A DNA stretch of 64,000 nt from Erpobdella octoculata (lineage: Eukaryota; Annelida; Clitellata; Hirudinida; Erpobdellidae). Both the position numbers and the translations under genes were made by a program. Of this stretch, positions 10,563 to 21,090 are shown piece by piece. Under the pieces are notes generated by a model. That model had not been told where the DNA came from. It saw only the letters and a program-made list of their open reading frames with translations, and made no database searches. The DNA lies in assembly GCA_963978895.1 (NCBI GenBank), contig OZ022240.1:11753807-11817806 (forward strand). Reading direction: 5' to 3'. The stretch's first letter is position 1; each line of letters starts with the position of its first letter.

Positions 10563-13500
10563 CAATTTGAAATTCAGGCTATAACATCGCTTGACTAGAT
10601 CGTGTATCTACGCCGGGTGGGGGAGTAGCGACGCTCATCCGGTGTGGTATCTCGTATGTTAGCGATATCATCAGTCATTCGCCAGAATCATTGAGGGTAA
10701 CTATCCAAACAAGGAAAGGTGCCTTCATAAACATCATCAACGTTTACAGTCAACCTTCAGTTACATACGATACATTATACAAATCATTCGATCACCCAAA
10801 CTCAATCATTCTGGGAGATTTTAATGCTTACTCGGTAGTATTTGGTGCAAAGCGTTCCGATAAGAAGGGACAACTTATCGAGGAACTGATGGATCGATAT
10901 GGCTTAGTTGGTCTAAATCATGGAGTTGGCACTCACATGACTCCACGTGGACAGACAACGCCCATCGATCTATCTATGTGTTCATCTGGTTTGTCCAAAA
11001 GAGCTTCGTGGTCGATCCTAGGGGAGTCCTTTGGGAATGATCATTTCCCGATTGTTATCAAGTTCGACGGTAGAGCTAATCGGGAAAGAGTCACTAGAGA
11101 ATCGTGGAATCTGGAAAAAGCAAACTGGGACGAGTACCGGCGTGTCACCAAAATTGCGCTGGAAAAACTCCCACCATTTGCTAGGTGCCAGGATGCCTGG
11201 AAGGCAATGTCGGAAGCGCTACATGAGGCAGCTTCCATATCTATCCAGCTGAAACGGCGTGGGAGAGAAGGCTTGCAACCTGTACCGTGGTGGAATGAAG
11301 CGATCTCTGCGGTCATAAAGGCTCGAAATCGTGCGTGCAACGCCCTTAAACGTGGGTATTCGCAAGAAAAACTCGAGGCCTACAGACAGTTGAAAAAAGA
11401 GGCACAGGCCGCAGTGAGAGATGCTAAAATAAACCACTGGCGTAGGTTCTGCTCCATTCTGAACTCACACTCCAAGTTGGGAGATATGTGGAAGGCAGTT
11501 AAAAGTATTAACGGTACTCAGTCTGGATTCAGCGTTCCGGCGTTGAAAAATGGCAGAGAAACCGTTTTTACCGATAAAGGCAAAGCCGATATGATTGCTC
11601 AGACAATCAGCTGGAATGCTTCCGACGCAAATCTGTTGCCCGAGTTTGTAGACCTTAAAGCCGCGGATAAAGAGAAAATCCATTATGCTCTCCAGGCTAG
11701 TGTGCTGGAAAATGATGACATGCATGGTTTGAATGCCGACATCACACGGAAAGAGTTGGAGGAGGCCTTGCTTAAGTGCTCAAAAGGCAAAAGCCCGGGG
11801 CCAGACGGTATTTGCTATGAAATGTTGAAGGAAATCGGCAGTAGTGGGTTGAATAAACTACTGGAGTTTATCAACCTTTCGTGGGCGAAAGGAGAGGTAC
11901 CAGACATGTGGAGAGAATCTACGGTCGTTCCTCTACTCAAGCCCGGGAAAGACCCGTCGGATCCAAACTCCTACCGACCAATTTCTTTAACATCGGCTCT
12001 GTGCAAATTGGCAGAACGAATCATAGCAAATCACCTAAGGCACTACCTAGAGGTATCCAACCTGATTAACCGTGAGCAATCCGGGTTTCGAAAAGGACGA
12101 GGATGCACAGACCACATCCTGAGACTCCAGAACGACGTGAAGCAATCGATGTGGAAAGGAGGTGGCACACTGGCGGTTTTTCTCGACCTCGAGAAAGCTT
12201 TTGACCTAGTGTGGAGAGATGGATTGCTATGGAAAATGTCTAACCTTGGCATAGGCGGACAAATGCTAAAATGGATCCAGGCGTTTCTGAGCGATCGAGT
12301 AGCCAGGGTGAGAGTTGGTAACACGCTGTCTGACACTGTTCAGATAGCAAATGGCACTCCCCAGGGCTCGGTTCTTAGTCCACTCCTGTTTCTATTAATG
12401 CTACATGACCTACCAAGCAGAGAGGTCCATGGGCTACGAACGTCTGTTTTTGCTGATGATGTTGCGGTGTGGGTTACCGGTAAAAATTCCCACGATATGC
12501 AGCATCACCTTCAAGAACGGATAAACCAGGTTCAAAACTTCTTTGCAAAGTGGGGATTCAAGCTATCAGCAAAAAAATCTGTAGCGGTCTGTTTCACCCA
12601 CTCTCGAAAGTTCCGTCAGAACTCTCCGAAAATCCATATAGGTGGCTACGCCCTGGATTGGAGCACATCAGTTCGTTTTCTCGGAGTAATATTCGACAGT
12701 AAACTGAACTGGGGTCGTCACATTGACTCAATAGTCAAAAGGTGCAAACAAAGATTGAACGTGATGAGGCTATTAACTAGTCTCACGTGGGGCTGCAATA
12801 AGCAGACCCTAATGCTCTACTACCGATGCTCGATTCGGTCGGTAATAGAGTACGGTTGCGAAGCATTTGATAGTGCCTCGTCTACCTGCAAAGGTAGACT
12901 TGACAGGCTACAGCACGCTGCCCTAAGAACGGCGTGCGGGTCAATGACCTGCACAGGGCTGGCCGCTCTACAGGTCGAGTGTGGTGATCCACCCTTAGAC
13001 CTGAGGCGCAAAATGCTGATAGCCAATTTCGCAACCAAAACAAAAATCATCCCAAACCACCCGGCGCGGGAGATTTTTGAGCCTGTCGGGAAACAGCAGA
13101 CACGGAAATGGAAACAATTTTTCCATCGATACTGCTTCAGGAGAAAGCAAAAAGTTTCCAAAGCACCGATGGCCAAACGGGTGTCGGTACTAAACGAAAT
13201 GGTTGCAAGAATGAAACCAAAGGAGCTGGCAACTCCTGCGATGCCACCGTGGAAATACAACCCTCCTCATTTTGACGAAGGGCTTGTAGGGTTAACCAAA
13301 GAAGACCCAACGCTCTTACCAAGAGCGCTGGAACTTCTGGATACATACCGGGATCACACCCGGATGTACACCGATGCCTCCAAGATTGGAAGCAGAGTCG
13401 CAGTTGGTGGGTTTGTCCCGAGATCTAGCTGTCGGTTCAGCCTTAGAGTGACGGACGATGTCTCGATCTTTACGGCCGAATTGACAGCGATCAAAAAAGG

Positions 13501-14496
13501 AATCGAGTGGATGGCCAGACCTGACGGTCCAGCCAAGTTGGCGCTGTTCACTGACTCGTACAGTTCTGTACTTGCTCTTAAAAACAGCGCTAACGCTAAC
13601 AAATCCCCATTAGTTGCTTCAACCTTAGCGTTAATCGACTCGATTATGCGTGAAGGTAGAGAAGTAACAGTGATCTGGGTTCCCAGTCACGTGGGCATTA
13701 CTGGTAACGAAGCTGCTGATCGACTTGCTAAAAGTGCGATCAAGCATGCAGAAGTCGAACTTGTGATCGAGAGAGAACTAGTAGACTTCAAGAGGGCCAT
13801 CAGGAAAGAGATAATGCGTGAGTGGCAAATAAGATGGGATGAGGAATCCCATAGCCGCCATTACTGGTCTATTGAGTCGAAAGTCTCTCAAAAAATCAAG
13901 TTCGCCACAACGCCCCGGTGCAAGGAAGTTGCCATTACCAGACTCCGTCTAGGTAAATGTCGACTGAACCATTACTTAAAAATTTTGGACTTGCATGATA
14001 CGGGTTTGTGCGAAACTTGCAGGAGTCCGGAAACTGTTGAACACTGGGTGCTCAACTGCAGGGCAACAGGTCATCCTAGAGCCAAGATGAGAAGAATCTG
14101 CAGACGGTTCAAGCAAGAACCCACCCTGCCAGTCGTCTTAAAGTCTCCACGATGCCAGGACGTCATCTACTCCTGGATCAAGGATCACAACATCGCGCTG
14201 TGATCAACGACCGGCCATCCAGCTTAATCCGGGATTGAGGATGACAGCAGGACGGCAATCCAGGAACGGTTATAGTAGGAAGAGGAAAAAGGAAGAAAAA
14301 GAATATTCTAGATTCATATTCTACTGAATTTTTCCTCTTCCTAAAGTGTTATTATTTAGCAATTTTCTGGCTTTTCTTATTTCCTTTTCTTTTTTCCTTT
14401 TTTTCCTCCCCACCCCTACCCTTCCCTCCCATTCCCCATGTCTAAAAATACTATGTATAAGGACATTAAACTATCATAAAAAAAAAAAAAAAAAAA
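10563..14496 (+). mobile_element. 5'-truncated LINE with RNase H (I-clade-like)
   Basis: The LINE lies inside the 3' LTR between two copies of TTGGAATTT (10554-10562 and 14497-14505) and ends in an A-run. It lacks ORF1 and the start of the endonuclease, as expected for incomplete target-primed reverse transcription. The coding part is intact, which suggests young age. APE endonuclease, RT, RNase H and a CCHC knuckle in one frame place it among RNase H-bearing clades (I, Nimb, R1/LOA); the exact clade is not resolved. Confidence 0.9.
10595..14203 (+). CDS. LINE ORF2: endonuclease (partial), RT, RNase H, zinc knuckle
   Basis: The frame is open from about 10595 (no true start, being 5'-truncated) to a stop at 14203. 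The APE endonuclease remainder shows GGVATLIRCGISY, LGDFNAYS and NDHFPI. RT motifs are NSYRPISLTS (about 11967), FLDLEKAFD (12181), GTPQGSVLSPLLF (12354) and FADDVAVW (12451). RNase H has MYTDAS (13365), ELTAI, LFTDSYS and WVPSHVGITGNEAADRLAK, so its D-E-D-D residues look complete. A C-terminal CETCRSPETVEHWVLNC zinc motif ends the protein. The enzyme nicks DNA and reverse-transcribes its RNA at the nick; this copy lacks the first part of the nuclease. Confidence 0.9.
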   Translation, partial: LDRVSTPGGGVATLIRCGISYVSDIISHSPESLRVTIQTRKGAFINIINVYSQPSVTYDTLYKSFDHPNSIILGDFNAYSVVFGAKRSDKKGQLIEELMDRYGLVGLNHGVGTHMTPRGQTTPIDLSMCSSGLSKRASWSILGESFGNDHFPIVIKFDGRANRERVTRESWNLEKANWDEYRRVTKIALEKLPPFARCQDAWKAMSEALHEAASISIQLKRRGREGLQPVPWWNEAISAVIKARNRACNALKRGYSQEKLEAYRQLKKEAQAAVRDAKINHWRRFCSILNSHSKLGDMWKAVKSINGTQSGFSVPALKNGRETVFTDKGKADMIAQTISWNASDANLLPEFVDLKAADKEKIHYALQASVLENDDMHGLNADITRKELEEALLKCSKGKSPGPDGICYEMLKEIGSSGLNKLLEFINLSWAKGEVPDMWRESTVVPLLKPGKDPSDPNSYRPISLTSALCKLAERIIANHLRHYLEVSNLINREQSGFRKGRGCTDHILRLQNDVKQSMWKGGGTLAVFLDLEKAFDLVWRDGLLWKMSNLGIGGQMLKWIQAFLSDRVARVRVGNTLSDTVQIANGTPQGSVLSPLLFLLMLHDLPSREVHGLRTSVFADDVAVWVTGKNSHDMQHHLQERINQVQNFFAKWGFKLSAKKSVAVCFTHSRKFRQNSPKIHIGGYALDWSTSVRFLGVIFDSKLNWGRHIDSIVKRCKQRLNVMRLLTSLTWGCNKQTLMLYYRCSIRSVIEYGCEAFDSASSTCKGRLDRLQHAALRTACGSMTCTGLAALQVECGDPPLDLRRKMLIANFATKTKIIPNHPAREIFEPVGKQQTRKWKQFFHRYCFRRKQKVSKAPMAKRVSVLNEMVARMKPKELATPAMPPWKYNPPHFDEGLVGLTKEDPTLLPRALELLDTYRDHTRMYTDASKIGSRVAVGGFVPRSSCRFSLRVTDDVSIFTAELTAIKKGIEWMARPDGPAKLALFTDSYSSVLALKNSANANKSPLVASTLALIDSIMREGREVTVIWVPSHVGITGNEAADRLAKSAIKHAEVELVIERELVDFKRAIRKEIMREWQIRWDEESHSRHYWSIESKVSQKIKFATTPRCKEVAITRLRLGKCRLNHYLKILDLHDTGLCETCRSPETVEHWVLNCRATGHPRAKMRRICRRFKQEPTLPVVLKSPRCQDVIYSWIKDHNIAL

Positions 14497-14651
14497 TTGG
14501 AATTTTAGTTCTCTTCTTCGTGCGATTTTGAGAGGTGAAGCTCTGTCCGATTAGTGTCGTTTGTGTTATATTAATAAACTGTTAAACCTTGTTTAGTTTA
14601 TCTCAGTTGTTTCGTCGTCAGGCATCAATACCCGAGCAGAATCCCGTCACA
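14497..14651 (+). repeat. 3' LTR, second part
   Basis: Resumes the LTR after the LINE poly-A, carries the AATAAA region and ends CCGTCACA before the duplication ACCCA. Confidence 0.9.
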
Positions 14652-15477
14652 ACCCAGTAATTATATAAAACATTTAAAGAAAGAAATTAAATACATGTAA
14701 CTGCTATAGCTCAATTTTGATAATTTTCAACGTGGCATAATGTCAATTGATTTCTCAGTCACAAACTACGAGTGAATGTTGTTGATTCACTATAACACAG
14801 ACTTTGTCCTAAAGCAAATCCACTTTCATAACTGGTAATTTTAACTTTAAGTGTACAAAATTTGCTCAAAAAATCAAAACCACTGACACAAACTAGGCAA
14901 GTAATTCAATAAATACTCAAAAAATTGCAACATCCATTTTCATAGTCTTAATATTTGGTAAACAAAACAACATGTGATAATATATCAGCTTCAAAGTAAA
15001 ATTTAAATATATTCTCATGTATTCCTGTGAGATTTTGAAAATTTTATATATAAAATTATACACAGCAAAAATGAAACATTAATTGGGGTTATATAGGTTG
15101 TCTTGCATATGATTTTCCATTTTGTCCGAAAATCCAAAAATGAAAAATAATATAATATTATAATATTCTTGAGGTGTTGTGTTTTCAACTTTTTTTTCAA
15201 TCATTTAAAAAACGCTTTTTTACCTTGTGGAGTTGCTAGTTTTTCATCAGCAACGGCATTCATTGTTACTGCAAACTTTTGAACAGTGTAAAATTCATTT
15301 CCTGAATTTTGTCAATTTTCTCTAGCATATAACAAACAAACAGTTAAATTTTTACTTATATTGATATGCATCTGACAATTTGAAAAGCAATGATAAGTTA
15401 ATACAAAAAAATTTTTTTGAGAGGATTGAGAGGACAAAATGCGGCGCACGACATTGGTTCCCCATAAATCCGCCACT
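14652..15477. other. Remainder of the hAT host, AT-rich, no gene
   Basis: Non-coding. A second hAT-type end (CAGTGGCGGATTT on the minus strand) terminates at about 15477. Its partner was not found, so it is probably a truncated nested element. A C-run of about 14 lies near 15543. Confidence 0.5.
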
Positions 15478-15674
15478 GGCTAAAACTTTTTTGGGGGGAA
15501 GAGTATAAGCTTCTGAATTTTTTGGAAAAAGTATTTATGAATACCCCCCCCCCCCCGTTATTAACTATTATCTATTTTATGAGGAAAATTATAGCATTAC
15601 GAAGATAAAATTTTGGAATTTGTGGGTTTGAAAATTTTTTTGCACCCCAAGATTTTGCTGAAATGACGCCCCTG

Positions 15675-15760
15675 AACACTGTGTGATCTCATATGCACTA
15701 GCAGTTCCCGGCGCTGCTGGGGTAATAATTGATATAGGAAGTAGCGCCCTAATGTTATAC
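15675..15760 (+). mobile_element. tRNA-derived SINE, 3' part
   Basis: Resumes after the identical octamer AACACTGT and continues the body interrupted at 3214. No obvious poly-A; the end is approximate. Confidence 0.55.
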
Positions 15761-16209
15761 ATTTACATTTTACATTTACAAGAAAACAAACATTTAACAA
15801 GAGCATAGATAACTAAATGAAAAAAATAATTATTATATGAAAATGATTTCTAAATGGCCTCTACAAGGCAGTATTAACAATGACCCTAAAACGAACTATA
15901 AAAAATCCTTTTTTCAATCACTAACAGAAAAACACACTATGAAAAAGCATCAATGGTGATGACAAACATTCCGTAAAAAGAAAAAATAATAATCAGGAGG
16001 ATAAAGAAATACTAACCAATCAAATATTAAGTCAAATTAAAACACAACAAAGCCTTTATTGAAAAAAAAATACAAACCAACAAATCAATCAGTTTAGAAA
16101 ACTCTAAAAAAAAATTAAATAACACTTTAAACCAGAAACAATTTAAACAGAAGTATAGCAAAACTATAAAAAAAAATAATTGACCAAAAACAATCATTCA
16201 TTCACAAAG
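15761..16209. other. AT-rich spacer
   Basis: No coding region, hairpin or clear transposon end seen. Confidence 0.5.
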
Positions 16210-16264
16210 TCAAAATTGAGAACATAAGGCAAGAGCTGCAAACATGGTGCAATCAGATGAGAAA

Positions 16265-16440
16265 AACATCGGCAGACGTAGACCCGGCGACGAATTTTTT
16301 TCAGGATGTCGGCTGGCTGGAGCATAATTACGGCTCAAATTTCGGCTGGCCGAATTTCTTATGGCTCGGTTACGGCTGACAAATTTACGTTTCAAATACG
16401 GCTCAAGCCGAATTTCAGCCGCAAATCTGATACACTTTTT
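16265..16440. repeat. Degenerate CGGCT/GCCGAAATT repeat
   Basis: TACGGCTCAAATTTCGGCTGGCCGAATTTC-like words alternate in both orientations over about 170 bp, like subterminal repeats of hAT ends. The overlapping minus frame (16210-16446) is only the translation of this repeat. Confidence 0.5.
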
Positions 16441-16559
16441 CTTCACAAAATAGCTAGTGACTGGGTGAGGGTGTGGTCGTAAGTACTTTATCTTAAAATT
16501 GTCTGCAGTCTAATGCACTTTTCTCTTAAAAAAAGCTGATGACTTGGCAGAAGTGTAGT

Positions 16560-16950
16560 GAGGGGGACAGTGGGAACAGTTGTCTCCGGGCGCAGAGTTG
16601 GGGGCGCATTTTCAGTGAGCAACAGTTTTTTTCATTATTATTTTGCAGTACCTAGCAATTTCCATGGTTCCGACTATCCCCTTGGTTATCAGGTTTTTTG
16701 GGAGGAAAAAAAAGTGTTTTGCAAAACAAACATTTGTGACAGGTGGCTCCGACAACCTCTACCCGGTCATTGGGTTATTTTTTGAGGAAAAATGAAAAGA
16801 GGGTTTCGCGAAAAATTTGTGAAGAGTGGCTCCGACTACCCCCGCCCCCAGTTATCAGGTTTTTTGGGAGCAAAACACAAAAGAGGTTATGAAGGGGGCG
16901 CAGATTTTGTGTTTTGTCCCCAGGCGAAGAAAACCCTAGCTACGCCTCTG
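16560..16950. mobile_element. hAT remnant with internal repeats and a right TIR
   Basis: The right end CCCTAGCTACGCCTCTG finishes at 16950 (CAGAGGCGTAGCTAGGG on the minus strand). Upstream, a unit reading roughly GGCTCCGACTACCCCC...GTTATCAGGTTTTTTGGGAG occurs three times (about 16666, 16744, 16828). The same phrase occurs in the hAT at 37816-38070. Left TIR not located. Confidence 0.55.
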
Positions 16951-16969
16951 TGACTAGGGGATACCGTGC

Positions 16970-17075
16970 TCGTGGCAAAGCGGTAGAGCGTTTGCCTGTC
17001 TATCGTTAGGTCAGCAGTTCGAGCCTCACCTGCGTCACCAGCGTAACTCCCTTAAGCAAGGAGTTCAAAAAAAAA
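16970..17075 (+). mobile_element. tRNA-derived SINE (short copy)
   Basis: A box GTGGCAAAGCGGTAGAGCG (16972) and B box AGTTCGAGCCT (17014) are at tRNA spacing. CTTAAGCAAGGAGTT and a short A-run follow, as in the copy at 63022. It lacks the closed acceptor stem of a functional tRNA gene. Confidence 0.7.
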
Positions 17076-17215
17076 TCTGTGCTAAAATACAATCAACGAA
17101 CTCGTGGAACTTTACCATATGATTGGTATTGATTCAGTGTTGATTCCATACACTTACATCAAAGTCTCTTTTTACAATTGTTAGAGATAGGTCCAACTTT
17201 GATAATTATTTACGA

Positions 17216-17809
17216 CTAGTGGTTTTGCCCGTCAAAAATGACGGATTTTTAGCCAAGTTCGAAATTCCCGCAATACCTAACTTGTACTAATTCGTTTTTC
17301 TTCCTTATTAATTAAATTTCTTCAAATTCGTTTTGCCTACGAAGTCGCAGTCACTCGTACCTTAACTTTCGACCCTTTTCTTTTTTATTTAAAACTACTT
17401 TTTGCCGGAGCGATTTTGTTTATTGTTTACTTCTCCGAACTTCACTTTTCGTTTCGTAGTAGAAATGACTCGCCCGCTTGAAGACATAAATTCAGTATTT
17501 ATTTAATTAATATAAAAAAGATGCGAATTATCTCTATCCAAGCGCTATTGAACGATAGTAAATAGCGCTATATAAATTTAACCGATTGATTGTTACGTTG
17601 GTGACGGGTGTATTAACGCGTGAATTTTGTTTGAAGTTATAGGCATATTTTTTATGTACACAAATTTTTTATACACTATTATACAAATTTTTTATACATT
17701 TATTTAATAACTACTAATAGAAATATTTACTAATAGCTATACGACTAATTACGTAAGCGTGACAGAATCAGTGAGTGAGTGAGTGAGTAAATACTGGTAT
17801 CTTTAAAGA
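17216..17809 (-). mobile_element. Non-autonomous Helitron
   Basis: On the minus strand it begins TC (TCTTTAAAGATACC), ends CTAG and sits between host A and T. A 3' hairpin CCGTCATTTTTGACGG lies about 14 nt before the end. Its 5' region (CACTCACTGATTCTGTCACG) and 3' hairpin match the Helitron at 39563-41925. No Rep/helicase gene. Confidence 0.75.
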
Positions 17810-17810
17810 T

Positions 17811-17856
17811 TCAGTTTCAGTTTCAGTTTCAGTTACAGTTAGATTCAGTTTTTTTT
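17811..17856. repeat. TTCAGT/TCAGTT short tandem repeat
   Basis: Several hexamer copies immediately beside the 5' end of the Helitron. Too few and too irregular to be a telomeric tract. Confidence 0.6.
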
Positions 17857-17959
17857 TTCAATTTATTTAGGTAAACCACAAAGAAAAAATTTACAATAAA
17901 AAACACTTTGCAACACAGACATGTTAAAAAAATTTATTTAGTTAAAAAAATTTTTGTTA

Positions 17960-19231
17960 AATTTATAAAAGACTTCAGCTTCCAGCTTGTCGTCACCCAA
18001 ATTATGCCGACATTTGCTAAGAGCAAAGCCAGCTCTGCTAAAAACGCGTCCACACGGAGCAGATGTTGCCGGTACTGAGAGTACATCTAAAGCTATAATA
18101 TATACATTTAGACATTTTATAGAATTTTTTATCCAAAATTAAAAAGGATCTTGTGCTGGTTCGTGTTCCATTATTCTATTACAATAAGATGTTATTTCAA
18201 CATCTATCGAAGCAACTCCTTCGTTTGGTGTTTCTAATAGCTTCCTTTGTTCAATTTTTGCCCTAGCAGCAGCCAAAATATCGAACGTATCCGCCGGATT
18301 TTGCTCTCTTTGATTGGAATTGTAAATTACATTTACAGTCGTTGAGTGGCTGCAGAAGGACTGGCTAGAAATGCCGGGCATTCCAGACACAAGAACCTGC
18401 AACAAAAAATATAAAATCATTCTCCTGTTTTTGAGTGTATTTAAATTTTATTACCAAACCTACCAAACGTTTGAGCTCGCATTTGGCATTTTCCAATAAC
18501 TCACCTTCAATGAGCAAAGCATAACGCGGGTCCAGAAATGTTGCCAACACAAATATTGGATCAAAATCCAAACTACCTGGTTTTACTATTTTTGAGAAAC
18601 GTTGACTCATTTCATGTAATAAAATTTGAACAGATTTCAAAAAAGTTTGAAAACAGTTATCACTCTAAAACTAAAAAAAAACATTACTTAGCAAAAAACC
18701 TCCAAATATTTTTTAAAACGGGAATAATTTCAAGTCAAGATTTTTGCATAGACGAGCATTATTACAGCAAATAAATATACCATCTTTTTTATCTGTTTTC
18801 TAGGCTAAACAAAATGGGATACACTTCTGAAAGTGTTGCATATGTTTCACCCTCCAATCTTGTAACAGCAATTGCAAATGGAGCCAGTAAATCTTGAATG
18901 CAATTAACCAACTGCCAGTCTACTGGTGCAAGCTCGTGGACAATACCCAAATTTTCCAAATTTCCAAAAAATGTAATGAATTGTATAAGCTACAGAAAAT
19001 ACATGACAAACAATACAATATTCAGAGTGGAATGGTTTACCTTCTTATCCGATTTAGACGATCAAAATCATAGTACCAGTATATCCATCGAGTATTTGAT
19101 GGCTTAGTAAAACCAATTCCCCCAGTGTTTTTTTTCAGCAACTCAACTGCTTTTGGACTTTTAGAAACTTTGGCAATAAGTGAGTTGACTTTCTTTTTAA
19201 CTTCATACACTCGTTTTGATTTATCAACAGC
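17960..19231 (-). pseudogene. Spliced hAT transposase pseudogene
   Basis: At least four minus-strand exons with GT-AG-like borders: 19041-19231 (KPSNTRWIYWYYDFDRL), about 18795-18989 (LAPVDWQLVNCIQDLLAPF), about 18475-18664 (PIFVLATFLDPRYALLIE, the hAT LDPRY motif) and about 17960-18400. The last exon contains the C-terminal dimerisation domain (VLSVPATSAPCGRVFSRAG). Acceptors TTTTAG, CTGTAG and TTGCAG are visible. An in-frame TAA at 18139 precedes the dimerisation domain and another stop follows the second exon, so it is broken. The N-terminal BED finger is not seen. Confidence 0.75.
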
Positions 19232-19308
19232 CTAAAAGATAAAAACAGAATGTTAATGTAAAACACCATATACCTTTCTAACTCTAATTAGAATATAATT
19301 AGTTTAAA

Positions 19309-19583
19309 ATTTTTTACATAATAAAAAACACATTTTTAAAAAACAACGTTTTTCTCGCGCCCTAAAAAGTAGAAAATAATATTCCTATAATTCATATACA
19401 ACGAAAAACGTTGCGGCGATTTTTTTTTTACCATTTGTTTTATTGAAGTTGTTAATGTTGTAGCTATGTGCCCGCAACGTTTTCCGTTGTATAGGAATTA
19501 TAGAAATATTATTTTTTATTTTTTAGGACGCAAGAAAAACGTTGTTTTTTAAAAATGTATTTTTTATTATGTAAAAATTATTT
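19309..19583. mobile_element. Foldback/MITE with about 100-bp inverted arms
   Basis: Left arm 19309-19413 (TTTTACATAATAAAA...CAACGTTTTTC...) and right arm 19472-19583 are imperfect reverse complements around a short centre. It has no coding capacity. The target duplication is unclear, possibly TA. Confidence 0.65.
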
Positions 19584-20094
19584 TCTACTTTTTCGTTTTT
19601 GATGGATGAAATTTAAGAATTTGAGCTTTTAGAATAAATGTATTCAAATGACTGGTTAATCACAGGGAGTGCCACGTGAAGGCTGACTCGTATTCCCCAA
19701 CCTAATATACAAACAACATAGAAACATAACTAGCAATCTGCGCAACTACGCTCTGTCTCTGCTGGATCGACGTCGGACTTTTATAAGAATTTTTAAGAAT
19801 TTGAGTTAATATGATCATATATTAACTGACAAATAAATAGTTTTAAAATACATTTTTTAGAAAGCCCCATAGTATCTCTACTATCTCAGAAAGCCCCATA
19901 GTATAAAACACAAACACTGCCTTCCCGTGATTCTTTGATTCTTATCATGTACTTCACAAGCACACAAGCGCACACTGTGCGACTGCCGCACATCTCCATC
20001 CGCACACAAGCTCTGTCGCATCTTCATTCAAGTTCATTCATATTCATGATTCTTCACTATTTACAGCATGCATGCCCATCGAACTTATGAGATG
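19584..20094. other. Non-coding spacer
   Basis: No gene seen. GAAAGCCCCATAGTAT is repeated directly at about 19862 and 19890. Confidence 0.5.
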
Positions 20095-20695
20095 TCCATA
20101 GGTCCACAAACATCGGAGTGAAACAGATCCAGAGGCTTTGAGAGTAGTTTTCCTTCTGACGCCTTGACTGATTTCATTGATTGTTTTCCATTGAAACATT
20201 CCTCACACTCAATGTAAATTTTAAGTTTTTAAACCTCTTTATTGTTACTTCGACGGATTCGTAATTGTCAGAGAGCAGGCTGCTATCCCTTGGTTCTTTT
20301 CTTGAAATTAATTCCAACTGCCAACTTATTCTTTTGCAACATTATAGAGGGGTAATTTAGATGTCCCGATCTTCTATGACACATGTTGTGTAAAGACTGC
20401 GACTTGACAAAAACGATTGATGAGATTTCATTAGATCCAATTTATACATCCCTTTAATAACAAGAATCGCTGTTGCTAAAATATCAGATCTTTTTGACGA
20501 TTCGGCATCCATTTTCATCAAACACAACTGATCTTCCTCGTCGAGCAAGTAGATTGACAGCAAGAAGATTCAGTTTCAGCTTTGGTACATAGATAGCATC
20601 TTCCAGAGTCATTGAACCACCTTGTTTTTATTGGAATTGTAATTGTACTGGTGCCTTTAGCTTTTAAACGACTTCCATCAGCAAAGGTGTGATAA
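20095..20695 (-). pseudogene. Ty1/copia protease to integrase fragment
   Basis: Across shifting minus frames: FADGSRLKAKGTSTITI (about 20690), MTLEDAIYVPKLKLNLLAV (protease to GAG-pre-integrase transition), GMYKLDL, then IECEECFNGKQSMKS and LFHSDVCGPM (start of the integrase core). This is the copia order PR, HHCC finger, IN. At least two frame changes; no RT or LTR recognised nearby. Confidence 0.75.
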
Positions 20696-20934
20696 TAATA
20701 TTATAGAATGCATTTTTAAAATTTTTGAAAAAAATTTCGGTTGACTCTCACAAGTGTACTGTTATCTAACAAAATTTTATTTTCACTTATTTGCAAATCA
20801 AAGATCAGCCTGTCTTCTGAATGGAAGACGATAGTAACATCCGGACCAAAAAAAGATGATTTTTGTGACACTCAGGTCCGTCGGGACGGGAGGGTGTGGG
20901 GGGGGGGTGGAGCACTTTTCGACAAGCTGTTGGT

Positions 20935-21090
20935 AAAAAATATATTGTCACTTACAAATATATTGCTGGTACAACTTATATTGTCATATAAAAAATTATT
21001 GTCGGTACAACTTATATTGTCAGTTAAAAATATATTGTCAGTACAACTTATATTGCCAGTTAAAAATATATTGTCGGTACAAATATAATG
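20935..21090. repeat. Minisatellite, about 36-40 bp unit
   Basis: About four units of the form TTAAAAATATATTGTCGGTAC plus AACTTATATTGTCAG, imperfect. Confidence 0.75.

Larger units (their letters stand above)
3874..14651 (+). mobile_element. Full-length Ty3/gypsy retrotransposon, Gmr1-like domain order
   Basis: Paired LTRs begin TGTGACGG and end CCGTCACA, flanked by the 5-bp duplication ACCCA (3869-3873 and 14652-14656). A primer-binding site follows the 5' LTR and a polypurine tract precedes the 3' LTR. The coding order is gag, protease, integrase, reverse transcriptase, RNase H. Integrase before RT is the Ty1/copia order, known in the gypsy lineage mainly from Gmr1-like elements. A LINE splits the 3' LTR, and one frameshift near 9050 breaks pol. 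Confidence 0.92.
3215..15674. mobile_element. hAT element carrying a nested gypsy element
   Basis: The left end CAGGAGCGTCATTT starts at 3215; the right end AAATGACGCCCCTG finishes at 15674. The flanking octamers AACACTGT (3207-3214) and AACACTGT (15675-15682) are identical, fixing a single insertion event into a SINE. Removing the 10.8-kb gypsy element at 3874-14651 leaves a non-autonomous hAT of about 1.7 kb with G/C-rich subterminal tracts and no transposase. The same end type recurs at 44707. Confidence 0.85.

Noticed and set aside
16970..17045. Possible functional tRNA gene
   Set aside because: A and B boxes fit but acceptor and anticodon stems do not close, and SINE body plus A-run follow.
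17811..17856. Interstitial telomere-like repeat
   Set aside because: TTCAGT units are few and irregular and do not match a known animal telomere repeat.
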